The notes: generated by a model not told the origin, from the sequence alone. 10,527 nucleotides of DNA from an uncultured Lachnoclostridium sp. (GCA_958425285.1 CATZVV010000042.1:1-10527); one strand, 5' to 3'; counted from the first letter of the stretch, positions 1-7,066 are shown. Translations and numbers: made by a program.

Positions 1-1
1 T

Positions 2-103
2 TTTAAGAATAAGAACAAAAAGGTGATTGTTAAAGTACCGTCCGGTAAATTAAAAGTTTATAAAAAGATGTTCCGGGGAAAAGGAATAAAGGTAGTAAGA
101 TAA
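2..103 (+). CDS. C-terminal fragment of a lysine-rich, probably surface-exposed protein
   Basis: Only the last 33 codons are inside the window; the gene begins upstream of base 1 and ends at TAA 101-103. The visible tail is strongly basic and includes KKVIVKVPSGKLKVYKKMF, ending GIKVVR. Tails of the form 'VxVKVPxxKLKxYKKxF' are common at the C-termini of secreted Lachnospiraceae proteins with leucine-rich-repeat or Ig-like domains, so a surface or secreted protein is my best guess. This rests on pattern memory and cannot be settled from 33 residues. The reading frame itself is supported by its composition and by the strong stem-loop that follows about 75 bases after the stop. Confidence 0.55.
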   Translation, partial: FKNKNKKVIVKVPSGKLKVYKKMFRGKGIKVVR

Positions 104-178
104 TTAAGATAAAGTATGGATAGGATTTGAAGAATCAACTGAAAATTGAAAGCAGATTGCTGTAGAAAAGTCTGCAAA

Positions 179-249
179 ACAAAGGAGCATATCAATCAAC
201 CCGGTGAAGAACTTTCGTTCTTTTTCAGGAAGGTGATATGCTCCTTTGT
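179..249. terminator. Long stem-loop between convergent genes, probable bidirectional terminator
   Basis: Arms 179-194 (ACAAAGGAGCATATCA) and 234-249 are perfectly complementary over 16 bp. The 39-base loop contains a smaller hairpin, AAGAAC (207-212) with GTTCTT (217-222) around a TTTC loop. On the minus strand the stem runs into CTCCTTTGTTTTGCAG, a T-rich exit suited to ending the symporter transcript. On the plus strand the exit CTTTGTCTTGCTT is moderately T-rich and would end the upstream gene. Placement between two convergent stop codons (103 and 277) fits a shared terminator. The long loop is unusual. The rest of the 104-276 gap shows nothing else recognisable. Confidence 0.7.
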
Positions 250-276
250 CTTGCTTAGAGATGAAAAAGTGGCCCC

Positions 277-1749
277 TTATTGTTGCTGAAAGATTTTATC
301 AAGCTTGCTTCTCTCTAGTTTAGGTGTTATCAGACTAACGATTGGTACGAGAACCAATCCTGCAATCATAGCAATTGCCCCTGCGTTAATCGGAGAACTG
401 ATATATCCAAAAAACATATTGGAAACGGTAATCCCTACTCCGGATAAAAAACTGGTCCAAACAGCAGCTCTCGTAACGCCTTTCCAATAAAGCCCAAATA
501 GGAATGGTGCTAAAAATGCTCCTGCAAGTGCACCCCAGGAAATTCCCATCAGTTGTGCAATAAATGTTGGTGGGTTTAATGCCAAGACAACAGATAAAAT
601 GATGAAGAAAACAATCAAAACCCGCATTGTCAGAAGCTGAGTTTTATCTGACATTTTCTTTACCAGATTACCTTTAATTAAGTCTAGTGTTAATGTGGAA
701 CTTGAAGTCAACACAAGAGAAGAGAGAGTTGACATAGAGGCAGACAATACAAGGATAATTACGATGCCAATTAAAATGTCAGGTAAAGCTGTTTTGAGCA
801 TAAGAGGTACAATTCCGTCATAAGCAATTTTTCCATCGGTATATAAGCTTGGGTCATCAAAAAGGTGCCCAAAACCGCCTAAGAAATAGGAGCCACCGGA
901 GATGATTAAAGCGAAAATAGTAGAAATAATTGTGCCGGTACGGATTGATTTTTCATCTTTTATAGTATAAAACTTATGTACCATCTGTGGAAGTCCCCAT
1001 GTGCCGAGGGAGGTCAGGATGACAACTCCAAGCAGGTTCAGCGGATCTGGTCCAAACAGGGAAGAGAGGGAGCCGGCAGGAATTCCTTCTCCTGTAATTT
1101 GTCCTAATTTGGATACTGCTTCACTAAAACCGCCCTGATTTGCTAAAACAGCAGCAATCACAGCGACTATTCCCACAAGCATAATTAATCCCTGAATAAA
1201 ATCATTGATTGCGGTTGCCATATATCCCCCTACAATGACATAGACTCCGGTTAATATTGCCATTCCTGTTACACATGTCCAAAATGGAATGTCAAAAGCC
1301 ATAGCAAATAATTTTGAAAGCCCATTATATACAGAAGCTGTATATGGAATGAGAAAAATAAATGCAATTGCTGAAGCTGCTATTTTCAAGTTTTTGCTAT
1401 CGAAACGTTTCTCAAAAAAGTCCGGCATCGTTGTAGAGCCTAAATGATGTGTCATAGAACGGGTCCGTTTGGCGAGAATCAGCCATGGAAGAAGACTTCC
1501 AATGAGTGCATTTCCAATCCCGATCCAACTGCTTGCCAGCCCGTATTTCCAACCAAATTGTCCGGCATAGCCGATAAAGACAACAGCTGAAAAGTAAGAA
1601 GTGCCATAGGCGAAAGCGGTCAGCCAGGGACCAACTGAGCGTCCTCCCAGTACGAATGAATTTACATTTGTTGCGTGTTTTCTTGAATAAACCCCAACGG
1701 CGATCATGGTGCCGAAAAAGAATACCAAAAGCAGTAGTTTTGCTAACAT
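277..1749 (-). CDS. Sodium:solute symporter (SSS family, PutP-like)
   Basis: A 490-residue polytopic membrane protein expected to couple Na+ entry to uptake of an organic solute across the cytoplasmic membrane. The length and about 13 hydrophobic segments fit the SSS family (PutP, PanF and relatives). The early motif FVLGGRSVGPWLTAFAYGTS (residues 32-51) is the usual SSS N-terminal loop and helix. The signature GGYMATAINDFIQG (174-187) is characteristic. The segment SASMSTLSS (336-344) matches the PutP region that supplies the Na2-site Ser340/Thr341, and the same S340 and T341 are present here. The ATG at 1747-1749 is preceded by GGAGG (minus strand, 1757-1761) at 7 bases. The gene runs opposite to everything to its right and ends at a convergent terminator, so it is probably monocistronic. 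The substrate cannot be named: proline is possible, but other SSS substrates are equally so. No sequence feature links it directly to xylan use. Confidence 0.92.
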   Translation of the reverse strand: MLAKLLLLVFFFGTMIAVGVYSRKHATNVNSFVLGGRSVGPWLTAFAYGTSYFSAVVFIGYAGQFGWKYGLASSWIGIGNALIGSLLPWLILAKRTRSMTHHLGSTTMPDFFEKRFDSKNLKIAASAIAFIFLIPYTASVYNGLSKLFAMAFDIPFWTCVTGMAILTGVYVIVGGYMATAINDFIQGLIMLVGIVAVIAAVLANQGGFSEAVSKLGQITGEGIPAGSLSSLFGPDPLNLLGVVILTSLGTWGLPQMVHKFYTIKDEKSIRTGTIISTIFALIISGGSYFLGGFGHLFDDPSLYTDGKIAYDGIVPLMLKTALPDILIGIVIILVLSASMSTLSSLVLTSSSTLTLDLIKGNLVKKMSDKTQLLTMRVLIVFFIILSVVLALNPPTFIAQLMGISWGALAGAFLAPFLFGLYWKGVTRAAVWTSFLSGVGITVSNMFFGYISSPINAGAIAMIAGLVLVPIVSLITPKLERSKLDKIFQQQ

Positions 1750-1782
1750 ACTTTTTCCTCCATATTATTCTATTTACTACAG

Positions 1783-1800
1783 TATCGCTTTAGCGCAATA
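1783..1800. promoter_or_regulatory. Imperfect palindrome in the symporter 5' leader, possible operator
   Basis: TATCGCTTTAGCGCAATA has 12 of 18 positions symmetric about its centre, built on CGC-TTTA-GCG with TAT/ATA ends. It lies between the predicted symporter -10 box (1813-1818) and the start codon, so a bound repressor could block elongation or initiation. It could equally be a small RNA hairpin in the leader. It stands out because the surrounding DNA is extremely AT-rich and lacks GCG elsewhere. No regulator gene is present in the window to support the idea. Confidence 0.3.
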
Positions 1801-1812
1801 AAGTACTAATAT

Positions 1813-1841
1813 ATAATATCAAATGTATGTAAAAAAGTCAA
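1813..1841 (-). promoter_or_regulatory. Sigma-A type promoter of the symporter gene
   Basis: On the minus strand there is a -35 box TTGACT (complement of 1836-1841), exactly 17 bases, then a -10 box TATTAT (complement of 1813-1818). Both differ from consensus at one position. Transcription would start near 1805-1807, giving a leader of roughly 55 bases that includes the GC-containing palindrome and the GGAGG ribosome binding site. The upstream DNA (1842-1880) is rich in A and T runs and may act as an UP-like element. This is the best promoter match in the window. Confidence 0.75.
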
Positions 1842-1902
1842 TAGTAATGTAAAAAAATATTATATTTCGTTCTAATTTTTTCTATGCGAAAGGATGAAAA
1901 CA

Positions 1903-1911
1903 TGATATAAT
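1903..1911 (+). promoter_or_regulatory. Extended -10 promoter for the kinase-xylanase-gltX gene string
   Basis: The sequence TGATATAAT is a full extended -10 element (TGn plus a perfect TATAAT at 1906-1911). No good -35 box sits 16-18 bases upstream (TATGCG at 17 bases is poor), as is allowed for extended -10 promoters. Transcription would begin near 1918-1920, about 57 bases before the preferred start of the kinase-like gene. It diverges from the symporter promoter, with about 60 bases between the two -35/-10 regions. It is the only strong plus-strand promoter candidate before the xylanase genes. Confidence 0.6.
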
Positions 1912-1962
1912 AAAACTATACTTTGAGCCGCATAGTATTTATGTGGTGAAGCATGCCAAAAA

Positions 1963-1970
1963 AGGGGGCG
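1963..1970 (+). promoter_or_regulatory. Ribosome binding site that decides the kinase-like gene start
   Basis: AGGGGGCG lies 6-8 bases before ATG 1977, good Shine-Dalgarno spacing. Starting there gives a protein that begins MKKIITISREYGSGG, the usual N-terminus of the family. An in-frame ATG at 1953 also has GGTGA (1945-1949) 3 bases ahead of it and would add eight residues (MPKKGAVT) with no counterpart in the P-loop fold. I prefer 1977 but cannot exclude 1953. Confidence 0.5.
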
Positions 1971-1976
1971 GTTACT

Positions 1977-2585
1977 ATGAAGAAAATTATAACCATAAGC
2001 CGTGAGTACGGTAGTGGAGGAAGAGAAATCGGGGAGAAGCTGGCAAAAATTTTTGATATTCCATTTTATGATAATGAGATTATCAGTCAGGCAGCAAAGG
2101 AAACTGGTTTTGCAGAAGCAGCATTTGAACGTGCTGAGGCAAAGGCGACAAATAGTCTCCTTTACTCAATTGCGATGGGAATGAATGTATATGCGAATCA
2201 GGATTCTGGTTTTGCAGGTTTGTCATTGGATGACCGGATTTTTCTGGCACAGTCAAATGTAATTCGGAAGGTAGCCAAAGAAGGTCCATGTGTTATTGTG
2301 GGGCGTTGTGCCGATTATGTTTTGCGTGACCAGCCGAATGTTGTAAACATATTTATAAGGGCTGGTATTGATTTTCGGATTGGCCGTGCAACAAAGCTTT
2401 ACAATATTTCACCAGAGAAGGCAGCAGAAGAAGTGTTGAAATATGACAAACGCCGGGCAAATTATTATAAATATCATACCGGCGACCGATGGGCGAATAT
2501 GGCAAATTATGATTTGGCAATTCGTAGTGATTTTCACGGAATTGACCATGCAGTAAAATGTATTAAGTGCTTTTTAGAGGTCTAA
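1977..2585 (+). CDS. Cytidylate kinase-like family protein
   Basis: A 202-residue soluble P-loop protein of the cytidylate-kinase-like family common in Clostridia. The N-terminus IITISREYGSGGREIGEKLA (4-23) is the nucleotide-binding loop in its family-specific form: GSGGREIG replaces the GxxGxGKGT loop of true Cmk, so the usual Walker lysine is absent. Further family landmarks are FYDNEI (30-35), VIVGRCADYVLRD (106-118), the arginine-rich lid DKRRANYYKYHTGDRW (157-172) and YDLAIRSD (179-186). By relationship it should phosphorylate a nucleoside monophosphate or a similar small molecule, but members are poorly characterised and the true substrate is unknown. It is the first gene after the plus-strand promoter, and its stop is only 27 bases before the first xylanase, so the two are probably co-transcribed. 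A longer form from ATG 1953 is possible. Confidence 0.85.
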   Translation: MKKIITISREYGSGGREIGEKLAKIFDIPFYDNEIISQAAKETGFAEAAFERAEAKATNSLLYSIAMGMNVYANQDSGFAGLSLDDRIFLAQSNVIRKVAKEGPCVIVGRCADYVLRDQPNVVNIFIRAGIDFRIGRATKLYNISPEKAAEEVLKYDKRRANYYKYHTGDRWANMANYDLAIRSDFHGIDHAVKCIKCFLEV

Positions 2586-2612
2586 TCGGGGATTGTAAGA
2601 AGGAGGATTATA

Positions 2613-4697
2613 ATGAAAGACTGGAAAAAGGCGGTAGCAAAACTACTTGTCCTGGTAATGGCTGTATCAGCAGCACTTCCGCTAGGAGGAAGCGTGCAGG
2701 TAGAGGCCGCCAAAAGGACAAAGTTGTCAGCTAAGAGCTTGAGTTGTACGGTTGGCAAAACAAAAACACTGAGAGTTAAAAATGTAAAAAAAGCAAAAAT
2801 CACATGGAAAGTAAAAAGTAAGAAAATAGCAAAGCTTAAGAAATCCGGTAAGTTTGCAGTTAAGGTAAAAGGTGTGAAGAAAGGAAACACAACGATTACC
2901 TGTAAAGTAAAGGTAAAGAAAAAAGTATACTCTTTAAAATGTAAGGTAAAGGTAGGCAATAAAAAAGAAGCAACGGTAAAACCGGCGATGAGCGCAGTTC
3001 CTACTGCAGCAACGAGTGCAAAACCATTTGCAAGCCAGATGCCATCCGCCAGTCCTGCTGCTACATTTAGTCCGGTTGTATATAAACAGGCTGACTTTGA
3101 AAATGGAACAGACGGTTTTACCGGTAGATTTGGAGCAAAGGTATCTGTTGCAGATAACGGATATGAAGGAAAATGCCTGTACGTATCAGGCAGAAATCAG
3201 ACATGGCAAGGTGCCGGTATTGATGTGGCAAAAACAATTGTACCGGGTGCTACTTATTCTGTTGTTGCTTACATAAAACATATGGGTAGTCAGGCATTAG
3301 AAGTGAAGTGCTCTGCTCAGACAGGAAGCAGCTACCCGGCAATTGCGAGTGTGAAAAGTGCAAAGCAGGGTGAATGGACGCGGTTAGAAGGTAACATTAA
3401 GCTACCACTTACTATTAGTGATTATGTTATTTACTTTGAGGTCCCGGGTAGTGCAACAGCAGATTTTTATATTGATTCTGTTACAATAACACAAATCGAA
3501 GCACCTTTGACACCCCCTGTTCTGCCAAGTATGAAAGATACATATCAGAATATATTCCCGTATTTTGGAACGTGTCTGAACTATAATGGGTATAGAGCCG
3601 GAGCACAACTACAGTCAGATGAGATTATGGGATTTGTGCAAAAGCATTTTAATAGTTTCACATTGGAAGATGAGATGAAACCGGATAACGTGTTGGGCAG
3701 CCAGGTGAACAAGCTGTCGAAGGCACAGGCTTCGGAAAAAGGTTACATCATTCCGGATAATTATACGGAGGATAGTGTACCGGAGCTCAATTTCACATCA
3801 ATAGACCGAGCAATGGAAATTGCATATAATAAAGGAATGAAGATGCGTGCACATGTGCTTATGTGGCATCAGCAGACTCCGTCATGGTTCTTTACAAAAG
3901 GATATGATGGAGCACTGACTGCAACAGAAGAGGTTATGGATGCAAGGTTGGAGTTTTATGTTCGTACGGTAATGACTCACATTATGACAAAAGAAAAAGA
4001 ACTGACAGGCGGAAAGGTTGGAAGCGTTGTATATACATGGGACGTTGTCAATGAGTATTTACACCGTGATAATGCGCCGGCATCCAAAACATGGATGACA
4101 GTTTATGGTGACTTGGGATTAGAGCCTACGTACGTGAAGAAAGCTTATGAATACGCATATAGTGAATTGAAAAAATTTGGTGTAGAGAATACAGTTACAT
4201 TATTCTACAATGACTATGATACATATTTTGAAATTGAAGATTTGATTTCTTTAGTCAACTATATCAATGAAGGTGAAGAGGCAAAGATTTGCAGTGGTAT
4301 TGGCATGCAGAGTCATGTGGATGTCGACCGACCTACCTTGGCAGAGTATGGAGCAGCATTAGATGCTTTCTTGGCAACAGGTTTGGAAATCCAGATTACA
4401 GAGCTGGATGCAACAATTAATTTTGAGCATGAGAATGATTTCGTATATAAAGATGAAGGTCAGACGGATGAGACACAGGCTGCCTTTATGAAAGATTTCA
4501 TGGAGTTGATTGTGACAAAACAGAAAACTAGAGATAAGAATGTAAATCCGAAAGGAATTACCGGTATTACTTTCTGGGGCTTGTATGACACTATTTCCTG
4601 GAGAGGAGAGTGTTCCCCACTTCTTTTCAAAGAGGATATATATTTCCCGAAACCATCGTTCTATGCGGTTATTGATGCAGCTAAAGTTTGGAATTAA
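2613..4697 (+). CDS. Secreted endo-1,4-beta-xylanase, copy 1 (Ig-like + CBM22 + GH10)
   Basis: A 694-residue extracellular enzyme that should cut the beta-1,4-xylose backbone of xylan. Order: signal peptide (1-33, KK start, hydrophobic core, cleavage near VEAA-K); lysine-rich Ig-like domain (about 35-114) with cysteines 45, 97 and 110; Ala/Ser/Pro/Thr linker (about 118-155); CBM22-like module (about 157-295) with DFENGTDGF, RNQTWQG (W198), YFEV and DFYIDSV; GH10 domain (about 305-694). GH10 hallmarks are MWHQQTP (417-423), acid/base E481 in WDVVNEYLHR, LFYNDYDTY (530-538), GIGMQSH (562-568), nucleophile E597 in ITELD, and FWGLYDTISWR (654-664). AGGAGG at 2601-2606 is 6 bases before the ATG. 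Oddities are EDEMKP (Asp for the usual Asn), RAHVLMW instead of RGHTLxW, and a small insertion after the nucleophile (about 603-615) not seen in copies 2 and 3. No sortase, SLH, LysM or dockerin motif is visible. Confidence 0.96.
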   Translation: MKDWKKAVAKLLVLVMAVSAALPLGGSVQVEAAKRTKLSAKSLSCTVGKTKTLRVKNVKKAKITWKVKSKKIAKLKKSGKFAVKVKGVKKGNTTITCKVKVKKKVYSLKCKVKVGNKKEATVKPAMSAVPTAATSAKPFASQMPSASPAATFSPVVYKQADFENGTDGFTGRFGAKVSVADNGYEGKCLYVSGRNQTWQGAGIDVAKTIVPGATYSVVAYIKHMGSQALEVKCSAQTGSSYPAIASVKSAKQGEWTRLEGNIKLPLTISDYVIYFEVPGSATADFYIDSVTITQIEAPLTPPVLPSMKDTYQNIFPYFGTCLNYNGYRAGAQLQSDEIMGFVQKHFNSFTLEDEMKPDNVLGSQVNKLSKAQASEKGYIIPDNYTEDSVPELNFTSIDRAMEIAYNKGMKMRAHVLMWHQQTPSWFFTKGYDGALTATEEVMDARLEFYVRTVMTHIMTKEKELTGGKVGSVVYTWDVVNEYLHRDNAPASKTWMTVYGDLGLEPTYVKKAYEYAYSELKKFGVENTVTLFYNDYDTYFEIEDLISLVNYINEGEEAKICSGIGMQSHVDVDRPTLAEYGAALDAFLATGLEIQITELDATINFEHENDFVYKDEGQTDETQAAFMKDFMELIVTKQKTRDKNVNPKGITGITFWGLYDTISWRGECSPLLFKEDIYFPKPSFYAVIDAAKVWN

Positions 4698-4702
4698 AAA
4701 TT

Positions 4703-4739
4703 TGGCTTTACCATCTGTATAAATCAGATGGTAAAGCCA
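4703..4739 (+). promoter_or_regulatory. Intercistronic hairpin between xylanase copies 1 and 2
   Basis: A perfect 15-bp stem: arm 4703-4717 (TGGCTTTACCATCTG) pairs with 4725-4739 around a 7-base loop TATAAAT. It starts 6 bases after the stop codon of copy 1. The exit on the plus strand is TATGTAATAAAAGG, with no U-tract, so full intrinsic termination is doubtful; mRNA 3'-end protection, processing or partial attenuation fits better. The inner ACCATCTG/CAGATGGT core is identical to the hairpin after copy 2, while most outer pairs differ yet still pair. Confidence 0.7.
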
Positions 4740-4753
4740 TATGTAATAAAAGG

Positions 4754-4790
4754 AAAGGAAAAACTGTTGTTATGAACAGTGGGTGAGCGA
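4754..4790 (+). repeat. Conserved leader block before xylanase copy 2
   Basis: The 14 bases AAAGGAAAAACTGT (4754-4767) are identical to 7030-7043 before copy 3. They lead into a small hairpin ACTGTT (4763-4768) / AACAGT (4775-4780). GGGTGA (4781-4786) follows directly and serves as ribosome binding site 4 bases before ATG 4791. The block was probably duplicated with the gene. The hairpin abuts the ribosome binding site, so it could tune translation, but with 6 bp it is weak. Confidence 0.5.
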
Positions 4791-6968
4791 ATGAAAAAAT
4801 GCAAAAGATTAATGACGGGAGTATTAACATGTGCCTTGCTGGCATCCACAACATTTTCCCTGTGGAGTCCGATTCACTCAGAAGCTGCAAAAAAGCCTAA
4901 GTTAACGGCTAAAAAAATGGCTTGTACAGTGGGACAGACCAAAAAAATTAGAGTAAAGAATGCAAAGAAGGCAAAAATCAGCTGGAAAGCAAAAAGCAAA
5001 AGGGTTGTTAAATTAAAAAAAACCGGGAAGTATGCCGTAAAGGTAAAAGGCTTAAAAAACGGAAACACTTCCATTATCTGCAAGGTGAAAATTGCCGGGA
5101 CGAGTTACAAATTAATCTGTAAGGTAAGTGTGAAAAAAAATTCTATTTCAAATCCGCCGTTAGAAAGCAGTTCAAACGTTGAAAAAACAGTACATCCTGC
5201 TCAAACAGCAGGCACGGATCAGAAAACGCAAAGTACGCCGACAGTAAAACCCTCTTTGGGCCCGAATGAGAGTCCCTCTATAATAGGCAGCGAGCTTCCG
5301 GCATTGCCATCACCTTCGGCAAGTCCGGTTGTATCAGTAAGTCCAGCCATATCGGCCACTCCTGTTTGCTCTACATCGGCACCGTCAGTGGCTGCGGTTC
5401 TTTCTCAGGCAAATTTTGAAACGGATACAGATGGTTATACTGCTTATGGGGATGCTAAGCTTTCTGTGTCGGATAATGGATATGCAGGCAAATGTCTTTT
5501 GATTAGTGAGCGTCAGGCGAGTTGGAATGGAGCCGGAATGGATTTGACATCTAAGCTTCAGGCTGGTTCTACTTATAAGATAACTGCATATGTAAAACAA
5601 AATAGTGGAAGTGCAGTTAATATAAAATGTATGGCAAATTTGGATAAAGACAGTTCTTATCCAAAGGTCGGAAATGTAAGTGCCGAATCTGGAGTGTGGA
5701 CAAAGCTTTCAGGAAGTATTACAATTCCTGAAGGTTTTCAGAGTTGTGTATTTTACTTTGAAGTAGAAAATTCTACAATTGATTTTTATTTGGATTCGAT
5801 TACTATAAAAGAACAGATATTTATTGAAACGGAATCTATTTTAAAAGCATATGAGGACATTTTCCCTTATATGGGCACTTGTGTAAATTATAATGGATTC
5901 CGTGAAGGGGCTAAAAACCAGCTGACAACAGCGGAAACATTAAACTTTATCAAAAAGCATTTTAACAGCATTTCTCTTGAAGATGAGATGAAACCAAGTT
6001 CAGTTATCAATTTGGGTTGGTTTTCTACTAAGTTGACAAAGGCTGAGGCAAAAGAGAAAGGTTATATTCTTCCGGATAATTATACGGAAGAATATGTGCC
6101 GGAATTGAAATTTGATACTTTGGATAAAGTGTTGGAGGTTGCTTATAAAAATAATTTGAAGTTACGAGGTCACACACTTCTTTGGCATCAGCAAACACCG
6201 GCTGCCTTTTTCACAGTTGATTATGATGGGAATACAAAGGTTTCTGAAGAAGTGATGAATGCAAGACTTGAATTTTATATTCGTACGGTAATGGAACATC
6301 TGATTCAAAAAGAAAAAGCCTTAACAGGCGAGGCAGGCAGTATTATTTATACATGGGATGTAGCCAATGAATATTTGCATCGGACAATAGATCCTACTTC
6401 TGTTTCATGGATGGATATATACGGTAATCAGGGCTTGGAACCTGAGTATGTAAAAAAAGCATTCCAGTTGGCATATGATGTTCTGAAAAAGTATGGAATA
6501 GAGAAAAAAGTTACGCTTTTGTACAATGATTATGATACATATAATGCAGCTAATAATGTGATTTCTCTAATTGAGTATATCAATCGGGGAGAATCTGAAA
6601 AAATTTGCGCAGGAGTTGGTATGCAAAGTCATATGAGCGTATCTTATCCAACCGTACAAAAGTATGCAAGTGCTGTTAGTGCATTTGCCGAAGCAGGCTT
6701 GGAGATTCAGGTTACAGAGTTGGATATTGGTTATGATACAACACAGGGTCAAACAGAACAAAATCAGGCAGATACATATAAGGGTATTATGGAAGCACTA
6801 GTGAAGGCAAAAAAGGATGGAGCCAATATTACCGGAGTAACAGTATGGGGAATTCTCGATATTGGCTCATGGAGAGCAGCAACCAATCCGCTGCTTTTTG
6901 CAGAGACAATTGGAGAGCCGAAGCTTGCATTCTATACATTTATTGAAGCAGCAAAGTCTTGGAACTAG
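4791..6968 (+). CDS. Secreted endo-1,4-beta-xylanase, copy 2 (Ig-like + CBM22 + GH10)
   Basis: A 725-residue secreted GH10 xylanase. I chose ATG 4791 over an in-frame GTG at 4779 because GGTGA lies just ahead and the resulting N-terminus MKKCKRLMTGVL aligns without gaps to copy 3 (MISCKRRIAGVL). Order: signal peptide (1-33, ending SEAA-K); lysine-rich Ig-like domain (about 35-115) with cysteines 45, 97 and 110; a long Ser/Pro/Thr linker (about 117-203); CBM22-like module (about 204-342) with NFETDTDGY, RQASWNG (W245), YFEV and DFYLDSI; GH10 (about 350-725). Catalytic residues are acid/base E527 in WDVANEYLHR and nucleophile E643 in VTELD. WHQQTP, LYNDYDTY, GVGMQSH and VWGILDIGSWR are also present. 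Like copy 1 it has EDEMKP with Asp; unlike copy 1, the conserved Trp after WHQQTPx is lost (TPAAFF). It is followed by the second hairpin. Confidence 0.96.
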   Translation: MKKCKRLMTGVLTCALLASTTFSLWSPIHSEAAKKPKLTAKKMACTVGQTKKIRVKNAKKAKISWKAKSKRVVKLKKTGKYAVKVKGLKNGNTSIICKVKIAGTSYKLICKVSVKKNSISNPPLESSSNVEKTVHPAQTAGTDQKTQSTPTVKPSLGPNESPSIIGSELPALPSPSASPVVSVSPAISATPVCSTSAPSVAAVLSQANFETDTDGYTAYGDAKLSVSDNGYAGKCLLISERQASWNGAGMDLTSKLQAGSTYKITAYVKQNSGSAVNIKCMANLDKDSSYPKVGNVSAESGVWTKLSGSITIPEGFQSCVFYFEVENSTIDFYLDSITIKEQIFIETESILKAYEDIFPYMGTCVNYNGFREGAKNQLTTAETLNFIKKHFNSISLEDEMKPSSVINLGWFSTKLTKAEAKEKGYILPDNYTEEYVPELKFDTLDKVLEVAYKNNLKLRGHTLLWHQQTPAAFFTVDYDGNTKVSEEVMNARLEFYIRTVMEHLIQKEKALTGEAGSIIYTWDVANEYLHRTIDPTSVSWMDIYGNQGLEPEYVKKAFQLAYDVLKKYGIEKKVTLLYNDYDTYNAANNVISLIEYINRGESEKICAGVGMQSHMSVSYPTVQKYASAVSAFAEAGLEIQVTELDIGYDTTQGQTEQNQADTYKGIMEALVKAKKDGANITGVTVWGILDIGSWRAATNPLLFAETIGEPKLAFYTFIEAAKSWN
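4921..4948 (+). repeat. 28-base exact repeat shared by xylanase copies 2 and 3 (partner 7197-7224)
   Basis: Bases 4921-4948 are identical to 7197-7224, both encoding the start of the Ig-like domain (CTVGQTKKI region). Such exact nucleotide identity, including third codon positions, inside otherwise diverged genes points to recent duplication or local gene conversion. It is also a plausible site for homologous recombination that would delete or fuse copies. Confidence 0.85.
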
Positions 6969-6973
6969 GAGTT

Positions 6974-7009
6974 TAATACTACCATCTGCATTTACAGATG
7001 GTAGTATTA
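6974..7009 (+). promoter_or_regulatory. Intercistronic hairpin between xylanase copies 2 and 3
   Basis: A perfect 15-bp stem: arm 6974-6988 (TAATACTACCATCTG) pairs with 6995-7009 around a 6-base loop CATTTA. It begins 6 bases after the stop codon of copy 2, the same distance as the hairpin after copy 1. The exit GTGTAAATAAAAC lacks a U-tract. Compared with the first hairpin, five of the six pairs outside the shared inner core are changed on both sides so that pairing is kept, which argues that the RNA stem is under selection. Confidence 0.7.
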
Positions 7010-7029
7010 GTGTAAATAAAACAAAAAGA

Positions 7030-7066
7030 AAAGGAAAAACTGTCAATAGGAGCAGTAGGTGAAGAC
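7030..7066 (+). repeat. Conserved leader block before xylanase copy 3
   Basis: AAAGGAAAAACTGT (7030-7043) repeats 4754-4767. A weaker version of the second hairpin is possible, ACTGT (7039-7043) with GCAGT (7052-7056), five pairs including one G-U. AGGTGA (7057-7062) then serves as ribosome binding site 4 bases before ATG 7067. An extra AGGAG at 7048-7052 would lie inside the hairpin but is too far from the ATG to be the main site. Confidence 0.45.

Noticed and set aside
2582..2959. Open minus-strand frames opposite the Ig-like domains (also near 4874-5083 and 6979-7296), rich in Phe and Thr and looking membrane-like
   Set aside because: They are the mirror of lysine-rich coding sequence (AAA read as TTT), recur opposite all three homologous domains, and lack ribosome binding sites.
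4718..4724. TATAAAT as a -10 box between xylanase copies 1 and 2
   Set aside because: It is the loop of the perfect hairpin, there is no -35 box at 16-18 bases, and the equivalent loop before copy 3 reads CATTTA.
4772..4786. Four-codon reading frame (Met-Asn-Ser-Gly) ending inside the ribosome binding site of xylanase copy 2, resembling a leader peptide
   Set aside because: It has no properly spaced ribosome binding site of its own and no counterpart before copy 3, where the leader is otherwise conserved. Chance is the simplest explanation.
4779..4790. GTG at 4779 as the start of xylanase copy 2
   Set aside because: ATG 4791 has GGTGA at good distance and gives an N-terminus that aligns residue for residue with copy 3; the extra MGER has no counterpart.
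4827..4841. Cysteine at residue 14 of copies 2 and 3 (GVLTC, GVLIC) as a lipoprotein attachment site
   Set aside because: The residue before Cys is Thr or Ile rather than Gly, Ala or Ser, and the Cys lies inside the hydrophobic core instead of after it. A standard signal peptidase site (EAA-K, KAA-K) follows near residue 33.
6991..7016. TTTACA followed by TAAATA as a promoter before xylanase copy 3
   Set aside because: The -10 matches consensus at only three positions, and the -35 overlaps the loop and stem of the conserved hairpin.
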